Assembly: GCA_033297075.1 (NCBI GenBank)
Contig: MU858168.1
Location: 50,743-114,742 of the forward strand
Length of the DNA stretch: 64,000 bases
Source of the DNA: Rhypophila decipiens
Taxonomy: Eukaryota > Ascomycota > Sordariomycetes > Sordariales > Naviculisporaceae
Reading direction: 5' to 3'
Shown: positions 1 through 11,358 of the stretch, piece by piece
Numbering within the stretch: position 1 is the stretch's first letter
How the letters are laid out: each line of letters starts with the position of its first letter
Translations under genes and position numbers: made by a program
Notes under the pieces: model-generated
What the model was told of the DNA's origin: nothing
The model's input: the letters and a program-made list of their open reading frames with translations, nothing else
Databases searched by the model: none

Positions 1-3000
1 GTTGATACAAACACGGGAGCTCCGGGCACGGCCGAGCCAGACACGTATGGGTGCATCTCCAACTGCGGCATGGACATTGTCAAGGGCGATGGCGGTGGAG
101 CGATCCGTATTGGCTACTTTGAGGGCTACTCGATGAACCGGGAGTGCCTCTACCAGGATGCTTCCCAAATCGACAGGAGCGCCTACACGCACATCCACTT
201 TGGCTTTGGCACTCTGACGCAGTCATTTGAAGTCGAGACGGGCGATGTCCTGTCGACCTACCAGTTTGAGCAGTTCAAAAAGATCGGCGGCCCGAAGCGC
301 ATCTTGTCCTTTGGCGGCTGGGACTTTTCCGCACTGCCCGCCACCTACATGATCTTCCGCAACGCCGTGGCTGACGCCAACAGGCTCAAGGTAGCGACCA
401 ATATTGCTAATTTCATCAAAAAGCACAACCTTGATGGTGTCGACATTGACTGGGAGTACCCCGGCGCTCCTGACATCCCGGGCATTCCGGCCGGTGACAA
501 GGATGATGGTGCCAGGTACTTGAAGTTCTTGGTCACCCTCAAGAACCTTTTGCCGGGCAAGACCGTCTCTATTGCCGCGCCGGCATCGTACTGGTACCTG
601 AAACAGTTTCCCATCAAGGAGATTAGCGCAGTCGTCGACTACATTGTCTACATGACCTATGATCTTCACGGTACGTTACCCCTCTGACTCTTGCTCACCC
701 GCTCTTACGCATATTCCTCTAACCGTCATCATGCAGGCCAGTGGGACGCGGGCAACAAGCACTCCCAGGAAGGCTGTGACACGGGCAACTGCCTTCGAAG
801 CCAGGTGAACCTTACCGAGACCAAGCTGTCGCTAGCTATGATTACCAAGGCAGGCGTGCCTGGCCGCAAGGTGGTTGTCGGCGTGACGAGCTACGGCCGC
901 ACCTACAAGATGGCCTCGGCCGGCTGTTGGGGACCAAAGTGCCAGTACTTGGGAGACAGGCTCAACAGCCCTGCCAAAGCGGGCGTCTGCACAGGCACCG
1001 GAGGATACATAGCAGATGCCGAGATTGGCGAGATCGTCGGGAACAAGAAGCGTGCCAGCCGCGTGGTGACGAGCTTCGTCGATGCCAGCAGCAACAGTGA
1101 CATTCTCGTCTACGACAATGACGAATGGGTCTCGTACATGAGCCCGGCCACCAAGAAGACGCGCGCGGCTCTCTACACGGGCTGGGGCATGGGCGGAACC
1201 ACGGATTGGGCGACCGACTTGCAAAAGTACCACGATGTGCCCGCGCCGGCCAAGGACTGGGCCACGTTCAAGCAAAAGGCGCTCACCGGCCAGAACCCCA
1301 AGGACGACGACTCACGCAGCGGAAACTGGACCAGCATTGACTGCTCAAACGACATGGTAGTTCACGAAAAGAACTACGACGTCGGCGAGCTGTGGAAGGG
1401 CCTGGACGGCGACGCCGCATGGAAGGACGTCAAGCGTGTCTGGACCAAGCTCGACAGGCCGCGGTTCGAGAGCGGCGAAGACAGGACTCTCACCTTTTTG
1501 AACTCTGTCCACGGTACGCTCAAAATCGAGGGAGGTTACGATGGCTGCACGAGCATCTTGGGCGGCCAGTGCGAGTCTGATGGCTGCTCCAAAGGCATGG
1601 ACGGCCCGCTTTCAGGTCCTGCCGCCCAGCTGATCTGGAACTCGCTCGTCCTGATCCACGACATGCACAAATCGTACGACACGGCTCTCACCGGCCAAGC
1701 GGGCTCCTTTGCGACCAAGGTCGATGACATGGAGAACACGTTTGCCCCGGTCCCGCCGCCCCCGGACAACAAGTCGCTCTTCATCCTCCTCGATCTGCTC
1801 ACCATGGGCACCCTGACGGCCGCCGGACCTTTTTTCAACAACTTCATCCTCAAGCTGCCCGCATTCTCCAAGCCGGGCGGCACGCTGGGCCCCAACTCCA
1901 AGGACACCACTATGACCCTGATCGGCCAGTCAGTTGGTCTAGCCAAGGATGCGAAGAGCGCACCCAAGCCGGCCGAATGGACCCAGAAGAAACTAGACAA
2001 GTTCTCGGCTTTCATGGGCCAGATCATTGAAGGCTGGCAAGACATCAACATCAAAACCCTTGAGAAGGTGCTCAGCGGATCCGATGCGTCGCTCAACGTG
2101 CTCGACAAGCTCCTCGCCAACGGCAACTTTTACCCCAAGGGCCTGACTCCAAAGTCTGACCTCGATCTCATCAAGACCATCCGCAAGTCCTTTTTTGCAT
2201 ATGCGATTCCGATCCTTTGGTTCAAGGCAGGCTACTACCCCTTCATCATCGACTCTGGAGCTCCCTGCCCTGGATCCGTCAACCCAATCACCAAGTACAT
2301 GGACGAGAAGGTGCAGCAAGCGACGGGCGTCTGCCACAACGGCCGCATCTACTTCCTCGCCATGGTGGACGGCGATGCGCACGAGTGCACGGAGGCCGAC
2401 TGCTGGGACAACAAATTCTCCATGCCCACGGGCCTTGGCGCCCTCGACGGTAGTGACTTTGGCGGTGTCACCAAGGACGACATCGTCAAGGGAGCCATCA
2501 ACACGTGGATAGCGAACAGCATGAAGAATGGCGCCGAGCCCGGCAGCGTCGACGTTGACGACAAGGCCGCCATGGATGCGCTGTTCAGTCAGGATCTCAC
2601 CACACCAGGCTTTGTCTCCCTCCCTGTCTGCAGCCCCGGAATTGCGTGGAAGTCGTGGGCCGAGTCTGATGGGGGTGTCGGCTCTCCCGGCAAGGGCTCG
2701 ACGCCCAACTGGCCGTGCGACGCGCCCAAGGGGACTTCCAAGTGCGGCGAGTACGAGTACGACGAGGGCAACGACACCAACGACGACTCGCCGCTCGTGA
2801 GGGACTGCGAGCAGATCATCCGCAACATCCAGGGGGACACCGAGACCGACTGGGACCAAGACGTCGTGGGCAAGCCTTGGAGGCACATCAAAGCCGACGG
2901 CTGCAGCTTCTCGTTCAGAGCTTCCAAGATCAACGGCAACTCCAAGTTTTACGTCGGCGGACAGAACGTCATTGACCTGATCGAGCAGTCCGTCAAAGAC

Positions 3001-3096
3001 AAGGCCAAGAATCGCAGGATTTCTGCCAGTGGCCACATGACCTGCGGCGGCAGCGCGGTGAAGCAGTGGACCGAGTGGAAGATTGAGAAGGCGTGA
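1..3096 (+). CDS. GH18 killer-toxin-like chitinase with C-terminal Hce2 domain (5' end outside window)
   Basis: Secreted endochitinase of the fungal killer-toxin-like subgroup. The frame is open from base 1, so the N-terminus (signal peptide and chitin-binding modules) lies upstream; the first visible residues, YGCISNCG, look like the end of a chitin-binding module. Exons are 1-670 and 737-3096, with a 66-nt GT-AG intron; splicing restores YDLHGQWD. The GH18 catalytic signature DGVDIDWEYPG (DxxDxDxE with the acid Glu) is at about 432-467, and the beta-strand motif ILSFGGWDFS at about 301-330. A long Cys-containing region follows the barrel. The last ~95 residues (about 2800-3093) have the spacing of an Hce2 domain: an early Cys, a CSFSFR-type motif, VGGQNVIDLIEQS and a late GHMTCGG. 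Members bind and hydrolyse chitin in the wall; Hce2 homologues include secreted effectors, but the domain's role when fused to GH18 is not established. GH18 call sure, Hce2 call fairly sure. Confidence 0.92.
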
Positions 3097-4060
3097 GTTG
3101 GGGGGTCGTTGTGATGTTGGGTTTGCTGGGCTGTACATATAGATAGAGTGGTCTGTCGGTTACTTTTTGCATTTCTTTTGTCATGGTTATAGCATTAGAC
3201 TTTCTTATACCTCGCCGGAAATTACACCATCTTTGTACATAGGTGCATACTGCAATTGAGTTAGTTTTGATTAGCTTGGCTATTGATGATAATAGGGTGA
3301 AGAAGAGGGATTGAGGCTCCCCTTGAAGGCTGTAGTGACAATATCATCCCAGAGATGGGAACTCCATCACGATAGTGATCTCTTTCCCTGGTATGCTTAA
3401 AATGGAAGTGTTACAGCTGGAGCCTCTTCTACGCTCAGAAGCCCAAATTTCCCCTTATGTCCGGATCTTGGGCAGGCGTTAACGAGCCTTCCTTCCATTG
3501 GTCAGTGGTGCCTTCTGGGTCACTGGCTGGCCCCCGCCGCCGGAGATCAGCGGTCCCCGAGCTGGCGCCTGTTCAGGCACCTCAAGGATGTTGTCGCGCG
3601 CGTAAAACACCAAGCCACTCTCCATTTGTTGTCCGAAGTTGTCGCGAGACATCCGAACCGATTCCGCGGACCTAACTACCTGGTAGCACCTTCCGTCCTC
3701 TTTCGAACACCTGCATACGTAGCGGTACTGCATGCATTCTTTCAACCAACCAGCCATGCCGGCAGCGCACCATCTTTGTCCCGTCAGAAAGCACCGCGCC
3801 AGCTGAGCTTGACCTCTCACCATGACGGATATCCGCCATATGCAGCCAGACTGTGGCTCAAGCTGGCCGCAGCAACAAGATATCGTATGGTTTGAAGCAG
3901 GCTGCCTTGGCGTTCCCGCTAGGTCTAATTCGGTCATGCTTGGGACGAAAGTGCACATTTCGGCGGACCCAAGTCGGTTCCTCTCCGAGTCCCCCACGCG
4001 ATAACGTTTTCCGAACATCGTTCTGAATCCTCATTTTATTCCAAGCTTCCACCTTCAGCC
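3097..4060. other. Intergenic, chitinase 3' flank and patatin-gene promoter
   Basis: No coding region could be supported. The short open frames here have no recognisable motif and overlap each other on both strands. A pyrimidine-rich stretch precedes the ATG at 4061. Confidence 0.6.
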
Positions 4061-7000
4061 ATGACGAACTATTCACGGCAGGGCTCTCCCCAGAACCCCG
4101 AGCTGGACGACTTCCTCGCCACGCTACGAGAAGCAGCAAAGAACGAGTACGGTCCAGCGTTCCGAGCGCTCCAGAATGAATCGACCATCGTCCATGTTTC
4201 ACGCTCTCTGGCCGGCACTCCCAATCCCGAGGGCGGGTCAAACGTTAGGGCTAGAAGCCCAGAGCCTCAAGACTACACGGCCAAATGGCCTGAGCCTGAT
4301 AGCAACTTGTACGCCATGACTCTGTGTTTAAGGGTCTAGGAATGCTAACAAATTGCGCAACTCAGCATTGGGACGATCACCGAACAACTCGGTATTCCCC
4401 GCTACTGCCGTATTTGCGGCGCCAATGACGCCCATGATACCGTCCATCCAGCCAGTCTCGTCATGTGCGCCGGATGTGGCGGGGCCCGTAGACCGGTACA
4501 CAAAAAGTGCCTCCGGAAGTCCCGCGATCACTGCCTCGTTCCAAGCGGATCAGGGACAGGGACCAGTGACTGCGAAGAGGTCCCGTTCAAAGAGTATGCC
4601 TATCTGACGTGGCTCCTGGACTCGAATCACTTGCAAGGACAAACCACTTCCCTCCACCTGGAGGACTTACGGACAACATGGTTTGGGGTGCCTCACGATC
4701 AGAGGGAATCGCCTCCAAAGATTTTTGTCTGGCCAAGGCTTCAGCATCTACTAGCCAATGCGTCCGATCAGCCACATTACCAGTATCCTAGCCTGGTTTC
4801 ATTCGTTGGTGACACAGGGTCGGGAAAGAGCACCATCATCAAAGCCATGATTCGGATGCTTGCACCGCAGAACAGTACCCGATATCAGGTACCAGTCCCC
4901 GGGACAGGTCAAGATCAGTTCACGTCAACAAGCAGTGATGTTCACTTGTACGCAGACCCCCGGACGATTTCGAGCGAAGTTCCGATTCTATTTGGAGGTA
5001 AGAGGAATTTACTTAAGAGAATCCAGTCACTAGGCCGGTTGAGCTGCTCCTAACAAGTGTCTTCGGTGTACTAGACTGCGAAGGCATGGTAGGCACAAGC
5101 ACCCCAGTGTCTCACCGGGTCACCAGCGCCGAATACAGAAACCAGCGCTCTCATGTTACCCGTCGAGACGCTAGAGAAATGGATGATTTGGTCAAGGAAC
5201 ACAGGAAAAAGGCATCCGTGGAGGCTATTTTGACTTGGGCTCGTACCTCGCAGCCCCCGGCGCTCGCGACTCGGAATCAGGGCGACGCACCGTACGATTC
5301 GTCAAGTGAGTTAGAAATGAGGTACTCCGAGGACTTTTCAGATTTCTCCGACGGCATGAGCGACACATCGGCCTCTGTTATGGAGCCAATCTTCAATGTT
5401 CAAGCCGACTCACGCGACTTGATCACAACGAACCTCTATCCGCGATTATTGTACGCTTTCTCCGACGTTGTATGCTTTGTAACGTCAAACACGCGGTATG
5501 TCGGCACTATTCACTTTTCTGTTTGCGCTTCATGGCCCGATAGCTGACCAGACTCTCGGACAGGGAATCACAAAACATTCTTTGGCGGCTTTTCGACTGG
5601 TCCAAAGATGGCCTCGAGCGTACTTTCAACCAACGAGTACGACCGGGACTGATCATCATTGTCAACAAAAACTCGTTGGACTACGATGACATGCTGCCCA
5701 ACGTCGACAGCACGACGGACCAGTTTTTGAAAAGCGTCGAGTGCTCGAGCAAGTTTCAGGAATATCGACAGAAGTGGAGATCCAGGCAGCGAAAGATCAA
5801 CACTGCCGCGGATTTGATTCAGTGCTATTACGACGACTTCCGGGTCATTTCGCTGCCGCTCCACTCCAACATGCCGTCGACGGCGAGCCGAGTCTCGAGG
5901 CAGATCAAGCGGCTTTACCACGAGATTCGCACCCTGTCCGACAATATCCATTCCCGCAGGAAGGCACGCGATTTGGTCATGGACGTTGCCACCTTCAATT
6001 CCTATTTTACAAGGTCGGTCGAGATCCTGGCGCGCGATCATACCAGCTCGCTCGACTTTCATCCTCTCGCCGAGGACGACAGTCCGCTCCCGACGAGGTT
6101 TAGCGAGCACATGGCGCTTGTTCTCGGAAAGATGGCAAAGTCGGCGGAATGTAACGCCGGTGGCGAGCTCGCCATGGTCAAGAAAATCGCCCCCTTTTTG
6201 GCATGTACTATCTTGTGTCAGATTACAAGACAGCGAGATCCAGGTGAGACCCGACTTTACTGAAACACCACTGGAGTGGCAAGCTAACGATGGAGGATTG
6301 ACCAGACACACAAACTCTTCGCGAGCAGCTCGTTGACGAGGCATGCCGTGGCTTGGAACGGTTTCGCAACAAGTTTTGGCGGTGCGAAGCTGTTTCAAAT
6401 GGGTCTCGGTGCCAGAACTACTGGGAGAGCCACGGAAAAGGTCACCAATTCGAGCACGCGCAGGAAGAGGAGCAAAGCGCTGGAAATGGCGGCGCTCGCG
6501 GCCCCGGCGGAGGTTTGGTGGCGAACAAGTCCAAGACTCCGCCGCAGGTGAACTTGGTGGTCGGCCAACACGAGTGTTCCTACGGATCGTATGTCGAGGA
6601 GTTCCGCGACTCACTCTGGTCGGCCATTTACATGTTTAGCAAAGGCAGACAAGATATTCGAGAACGGCTGGTTGCCTGTGCCAAAGGCCTGGGTCTAAGC
6701 CGCCTCGAGAGCCAACGAACCTGCCTTTCCTGCCTTTCGAACTGCCCGACCAACGTTCTTCCGTGCGATAGACGACAGCGTTCTTCTGTCAGCAGCCGAC
6801 GACAGCATGCCGTCTGTGAGGATTGCATCCGCTGGCATACCGGCCCTTCCCAGTCGTCTGGGTGCGTCATTGGTATCGAGAGCTGCCCGCTCGGTTGCCA
6901 ATTCCGCGAACCTCCGTGGATGATTAGGGTGAAGCCGATAGAAGCCCAATCCAGGATTCTCGTTCTCGATGGGTAAGTTGCTGTCTCCAGTGACCTGTGT

Positions 7001-8668
7001 TCGCTCAGTGCTTTGCCCCCAGCTGACGTCGGTTACCATCACCAAGCGGTGGCATTCGGGGAATCGTGGAACTTGTCATTCTTTCGAGGCTGATGGATGA
7101 GATCAAGTTTGATATTCCCATCCAGCAGCTCTTTGACCTTGTCATTGGTACAAGTACAGGTACTTATCTAGTTTCCCCCTGCATCTGCCGGGACTTTCCA
7201 GACTTTCAGCTGACACTGCATGATAGGCGGGATTATAGCACTGGGAGTCTTTGAGATGGGATGGACGCCTGCCCAAGCGAGTTTCGAGTTCCGCAAGCTC
7301 GCACACCAGGCATTCACCAAGAAGCTCCGGCTCCGAATCCCTGTGGTCAAGTATGTAGCCGAGTATTTTTGCACGTTCCGATACCAAAGCACAGGGATCG
7401 AGAACGCTCTCAAGGACGCGTTTGGTTCCCACCAGTACCTATTCGGTCAAAGCCCCGAGGCAGGGTCGCCCCCCGGCCGGGGAGATGATGTCAAGGTCGG
7501 CGTCGTCTCCTGCATCGAGGGGCGTGATCAACCCTGCCTCATAGCGAATTACAATCGAAACCCCATGCAAGGGAGCAAGAATGGTATGCACCTTTGTTCG
7601 ACATGAACCGGCTGGACTGGCGAGCTAAAATATTTATCTCACAGCCGACTACTTGCAACGCGAGGAGAACCAAAGACGAGATTTTAAAGTCTGGCAGGCG
7701 TAGGCTACCACCCCACCCCTCCTTCGAGCTTACATACCTTAGCACGCTGCTGACTTTGTACTAAATCATCCAGGGCTCGAGCTACTTCGGCGGCGCAAAC
7801 GTACTTTGAGCCGTACATGCATAAACCAACCTCCAAGGTCTATGTAGACGGCGCCATTGTGAGAAACAATCCCGTCAGGGTTGCTCTGGAAGAAGAGAAA
7901 AGGATATGGGGATCCGAAGTACGCCCAGACATTGTCGTCTCGATCGGAAGCGGCATCTGCGTCGAGGAATCCGGGGACATACAGCAAAGCAAACGCAGTG
8001 GGGGGACTTGGAAAAAAGTGCTCCCGGCAAGGGTCAGAAAGATGGTGGACACGGGCATCGACATGGTAGCGAGCACTCTGGATTGCCAAAGGGAGTGGGA
8101 CGAAGTCGTGCGAGTCAATCCACAACTCTCGGGCAGATGCCACCGCCTCGATGTTGGTATTTTTGACAAGAAGCTCCCGGCGCTTGACGACGTCGACAAG
8201 ATGGACGAGCTCGAGGAGCTCAGCCGAGCGTACCTCGCCAAGAACAGCGAGACCGGTCAAAAGTACTTTCACAAGGGGTACAATAGCGCCTACACCCATC
8301 TGCGCATCGTGGCGAGGAGGCTTCTCGCGGCCTTGTTTTACTACTCGGACGCCGCCTCGCTGGACGAGAGCCCTCAGGACCCGAAGCGTCTGACCGGTCT
8401 CATCCACTGCCGTCTGCCCCCGTCGCCTGGTGCACAGAAGCTGGTGCGTGCGGCCAAGTTCAGGGTACGGGAATGCCGGACCGTGAGGTCGAGGCACGGG
8501 ATCGATCAACCGGTGATCCGAGAAGTGTACATGGTGAGGAAATTCGATCCTGTTACGCTCGAGGCGCATGTACTTTTTGATATTTTGGCTGGGTCCTGGA
8601 CGAGGACCATTGAGGTCTCATTTCCCTCCAGCCGGGACTCTGGGTGGGCCGTCATTAGCGGCTTCTAG
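4061..8668 (+). CDS. Zinc finger / GTPase-like P-loop / RING-like / patatin phospholipase fusion
   Basis: Predicted 1355-aa intracellular protein. Exons: 4061-4308, 4366-4997, 5075-5495, 5564-6243, 6306-6972, 7047-7159, 7227-7583, 7645-7699, 7774-8668; all junctions keep frame and total 4068 nt. Residues 97-138 hold a Cys/His zinc-binding cluster (C97xxC100, C117xxC120, H128, C131). A P-loop GDTGSGKST lies at 231-239, a DCEGM motif (G3/Walker-B-like) at 294-298 and IIIVNKNS (G4-like) near 465-471, so this looks like a GTPase-type domain rather than an AAA or NACHT domain. A second Cys-rich cluster (CLSC, C..C, CEDC, CPLGC) sits near residues 780-840. The patatin domain follows: DGGGIRG at 882-888 (oxyanion hole), GTSTG at 917-921 with nucleophile Ser919, and DGA at 1083-1085 completing the Ser-Asp dyad. 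The expected activity is acyl-lipid hydrolysis, perhaps gated by nucleotide binding (inference). There is no signal peptide or clear membrane segment. A transposon begins 58 bp after the stop. Confidence 0.85.
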
Positions 8669-8728
8669 GAATCTAAGGGTACGGGGGGTAGCGAGGGTAT
8701 TAAGGCCAGGAAAAAAATCACTTCGGTA

Positions 8729-8791
8729 CGGAGGTCCACTTCAAAAGTTCTGCGCAATGCCAAGCCAGCTACAGCCCCTTTTATTGCATAC
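8729..8791 (+). repeat. Left terminal inverted repeat of the Tc1/mariner element
   Basis: Begins CGGAGGTCCACTTC and is the exact reverse complement of 10206-10268 over 63 bp; similarity continues with mismatches to about 8801. Confidence 0.96.
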
Positions 8792-8893
8792 CACCCTGGC
8801 CTGTCCATTCAGCCACGTAGATCTTACCCCTCAAGTTCGCACACATACACACAGACGCACACAGATACAAACAACTCAACCAGAACTGCTACA

Positions 8894-10201
8894 ATGGCGC
8901 CAAATACCGATATTTCTACACGTGCGTTTGTTGTTGCTCTCAAATCTCCAATTGGTGGTCTCTCCTCAACCGAAATTGCGGAAAAAACTGGCCTTTCCGT
9001 GAGCACGATTAACCGTATCTATGGCCGGGCCATTGAACGCGGATTTGACCCTAATCTACGGCCCTTGGTTATTAAAGATGAATGGGTTGAAGATGCTCCT
9101 CGATCTGGCCGCCCGCGCAAACAAACGCCTGAAACAAATCAAAAAGTTGTTGCTAAGGTGCGCCAAGACCGATATGGCCGTGAGAAGTCTTGTGCTGATC
9201 TGGCTGGCGAGTTAAGTGCGGAAGGTATCAATATCTCGGCTACAACAGTCTGGAGAATCCTCAAGCAAGCAGGATTCAAGAAAACCAAGCCAACGAGGAA
9301 GCCTGGGTTGACGAGGAAGATGAAGGAAGAGCGCCTTAAGTGGTGTATTGCTCATAAAGACTGGACTTTAGAGGATTGGAAGCGGGTTATTTGGTCTGAT
9401 GAGACTGCTGTTGTTTTACTCCATCGCCGTGGAGGATATCGAATATGGAGGAAAACTGAAGAACGTTTTCTTAGAAGTTGTATCCGAGAACGATGGAAAG
9501 GATACTCTGAGTTTATGTTCTGGGGCTGTTTTACGTACGATCAGAAGGGGCCCTGCCACTGTTGGCTTCCAGAAACCAAGGCTGAGAAAGAACAAGCGGC
9601 GAAAGATCTTGAAGACTGGAATCAAGAGTTGGAGCCTATTATGCGCGATACTTGGGAGCTTGAATCAAAGATGGGAAGACTCTCATTAACAACAAAAACC
9701 GGAAGAAAACCAAAATGGCGATGGAATAAGAAGAATGGCAAGCTTACTCGAGGATCCAAAGGGGGTGTGGACTGGTATCGATACCAGACTAAGATCCTCA
9801 TACCGAAACTCCTCCCTTTTGCTACTAGCTGTGGCCCAGATATACTGGTCCAGGAGGATAAAGCTCCATCACATATCCACTACGCTCAACAACGCATTTA
9901 CGATATGTACAAGATTAATCGTCTTCTTTGGCCGGGAAATTCGCCTGATCTTAACATGATTGAGCCTTGTTGGCCATGGATGAAGCGAGAAACTACCAAG
10001 AAGGGAGCTCCTAAGACTAGGGCAGAGGCTGTACGAGCATGGGAGCATTGTTGGAATGAGAGCCTCACACAGGAGCGTATTCAAGCGTGGATTGAAAGGA
10101 TAGTAGAGCATATACAGCAGGTAATAAAGTGCGAGGGAGGTAATGAGTATAAGGAGGGTCGTAAGAAAGTAACGGTGGATCAGGATGGCTATGGTGGCTA
10201 G
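8894..10201 (+). CDS. Tc1/mariner DD34E transposase
   Basis: A 435-aa intronless transposase that cuts the element at its inverted repeats and joins it to TA sites. The N-terminus has two helix-turn-helix DNA-binding segments (about 20-50 and 100-135, including LSSTEIAEKTGLSVSTINR and ISATTVWRILKQAGF). The catalytic triad is visible: D169 in VIWSDETAV, D322 in LVQEDKAPSH and E357 in NSPDLNMIEPCW, with 34 residues between the second Asp and the Glu. The insertion rich in Lys and Trp between the first and second Asp (about 225-295) is longer than in animal Tc1 but known from fungal relatives. The stop codon abuts the right inverted repeat. Base composition is more AT-rich than the neighbouring genes, as expected for a transposon. 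All key residues are present, so the enzyme may be active. Confidence 0.95.
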   Translation: MAPNTDISTRAFVVALKSPIGGLSSTEIAEKTGLSVSTINRIYGRAIERGFDPNLRPLVIKDEWVEDAPRSGRPRKQTPETNQKVVAKVRQDRYGREKSCADLAGELSAEGINISATTVWRILKQAGFKKTKPTRKPGLTRKMKEERLKWCIAHKDWTLEDWKRVIWSDETAVVLLHRRGGYRIWRKTEERFLRSCIRERWKGYSEFMFWGCFTYDQKGPCHCWLPETKAEKEQAAKDLEDWNQELEPIMRDTWELESKMGRLSLTTKTGRKPKWRWNKKNGKLTRGSKGGVDWYRYQTKILIPKLLPFATSCGPDILVQEDKAPSHIHYAQQRIYDMYKINRLLWPGNSPDLNMIEPCWPWMKRETTKKGAPKTRAEAVRAWEHCWNESLTQERIQAWIERIVEHIQQVIKCEGGNEYKEGRKKVTVDQDGYGG

Positions 10202-10205
10202 GGTA

Positions 10206-10268
10206 GTATGCAATAAAAGGGGCTGTAGCTGGCTTGGCATTGCGCAGAACTTTTGAAGTGGACCTCCG
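10206..10268 (-). repeat. Right terminal inverted repeat of the Tc1/mariner element
   Basis: Exact reverse complement of 8729-8791. It lies four bases after the transposase stop codon and is followed by the target TA. Confidence 0.96.
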
Positions 10269-10270
10269 TA

Positions 10271-11358
10271 ATGGCTTTGAGTTTGCTTTGATAATATGTG
10301 TTGCTGAGCTTCCATGTCAGTCCAACAAACATTCTGACCAAAAGCCTCGGTTCTCAGGTCTCAACAAGCTTTTGCCTAGGCGGGAGTGAGCCGTTGAGGT
10401 GCTCCACAGAGGTTCATTGAGGTGGTGGATCTCTTGGCATGGGTGGGTTGGGGGTAAGAAGAGGGGAGGAAAAACTAACGATTGCGCCATTACTTGGTTG
10501 GCCTGGGAGCGTTCACCTTGGTCCCCTATTTTCGTAAACAAACAAACCCCTATTCCATATCCATCAGTGTTCCTGGTCACCTAGTTATTACGAGTACGAA
10601 CGCATATGAGAGTTTCAGTCTTTCTGCCTGTTGGCTTCAGTTTGGTGACCAGGATTGCAATTCTCTTATCTTGGTCCGACCAAGTCCGACAGCTCCGGCC
10701 GGCTATCCCGGTCTTGGGGAACAAGGTCATTTAATCCACCCCCAAAGGTACCCCCATACACTGACTTCCTTTCATAGCATAGAGTGGGCACCAAGAGCTG
10801 CAAACGTACTCCAGCGTTGTATGGAAGGATCTGCCAAAGGAAAACGGTGAAAAACACATGGGGCCGGCAGTTTCTAGTCTCTTCCACCATTGGATCACAG
10901 TGGGTAGCCATGCGGACCAAAGCTTTGTCAGCTGTGGACATAATCGCTCGTGTAACATGAACCCAGACTAGTACACTATCCAGTGTGGGTGTTTTAGACC
11001 CTTGCAGCGGTACTACACTGTTTTTCTCTCTCTCGAACGGTTGGCCCTGCCAATGAATAAACAAATACGTACCCGAGACAGGTCCGAGTCTCCAGCACAC
11101 CTCGGGACCAGGGAAGATAGCCCCATATATGGTGGAATGGGACAAGGGAGAAGCCTGTCCCGGTCCTTGAGATGTCGATTTTCCACTAGTCCTATAACAC
11201 GGCCCTTCTCCTTACCGCCGTTACCGGTATTAGGCCGACGACAGATGCCATGCCTATAAGAAGCGACCCTTCGACTTCCTTTCCTCGCCAGATTTGATCT
11301 CTTGAAAATACCCAAGTTTTTTTCTAGACATCTCAAGATCAGTTGAACATTGCCTAGC
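10271..11358. other. Intergenic, transposon flank and promoter of the FAD oxidoreductase gene
   Basis: No gene is supported. The open frames on both strands are short and featureless. Confidence 0.6.

Larger units (their letters stand above)
8727..10270 (+). mobile_element. Complete Tc1/mariner-family DNA transposon with TA target duplication
   Basis: The element runs from 8729 to 10268 (1540 bp) and is flanked on both sides by TA (8727-8728 and 10269-10270), the target duplication of this superfamily. Terminal inverted repeats are perfect for 63 bp and continue imperfectly to about 73 bp. The single transposase frame is uninterrupted, so the copy looks autonomous and recent. No C-to-T decay typical of repeat-induced point mutation is evident in it. 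Confidence 0.95.

Noticed and set aside
1993..3138. 381-codon open frame on the minus strand
   Set aside because: It is antisense to the chitinase exon, has no motifs, and reflects strong codon bias in the GC-rich gene.
8894..9215. Second small gene overlapping the transposase start in another frame
   Set aside because: Shadow frame of the transposase with no independent support.
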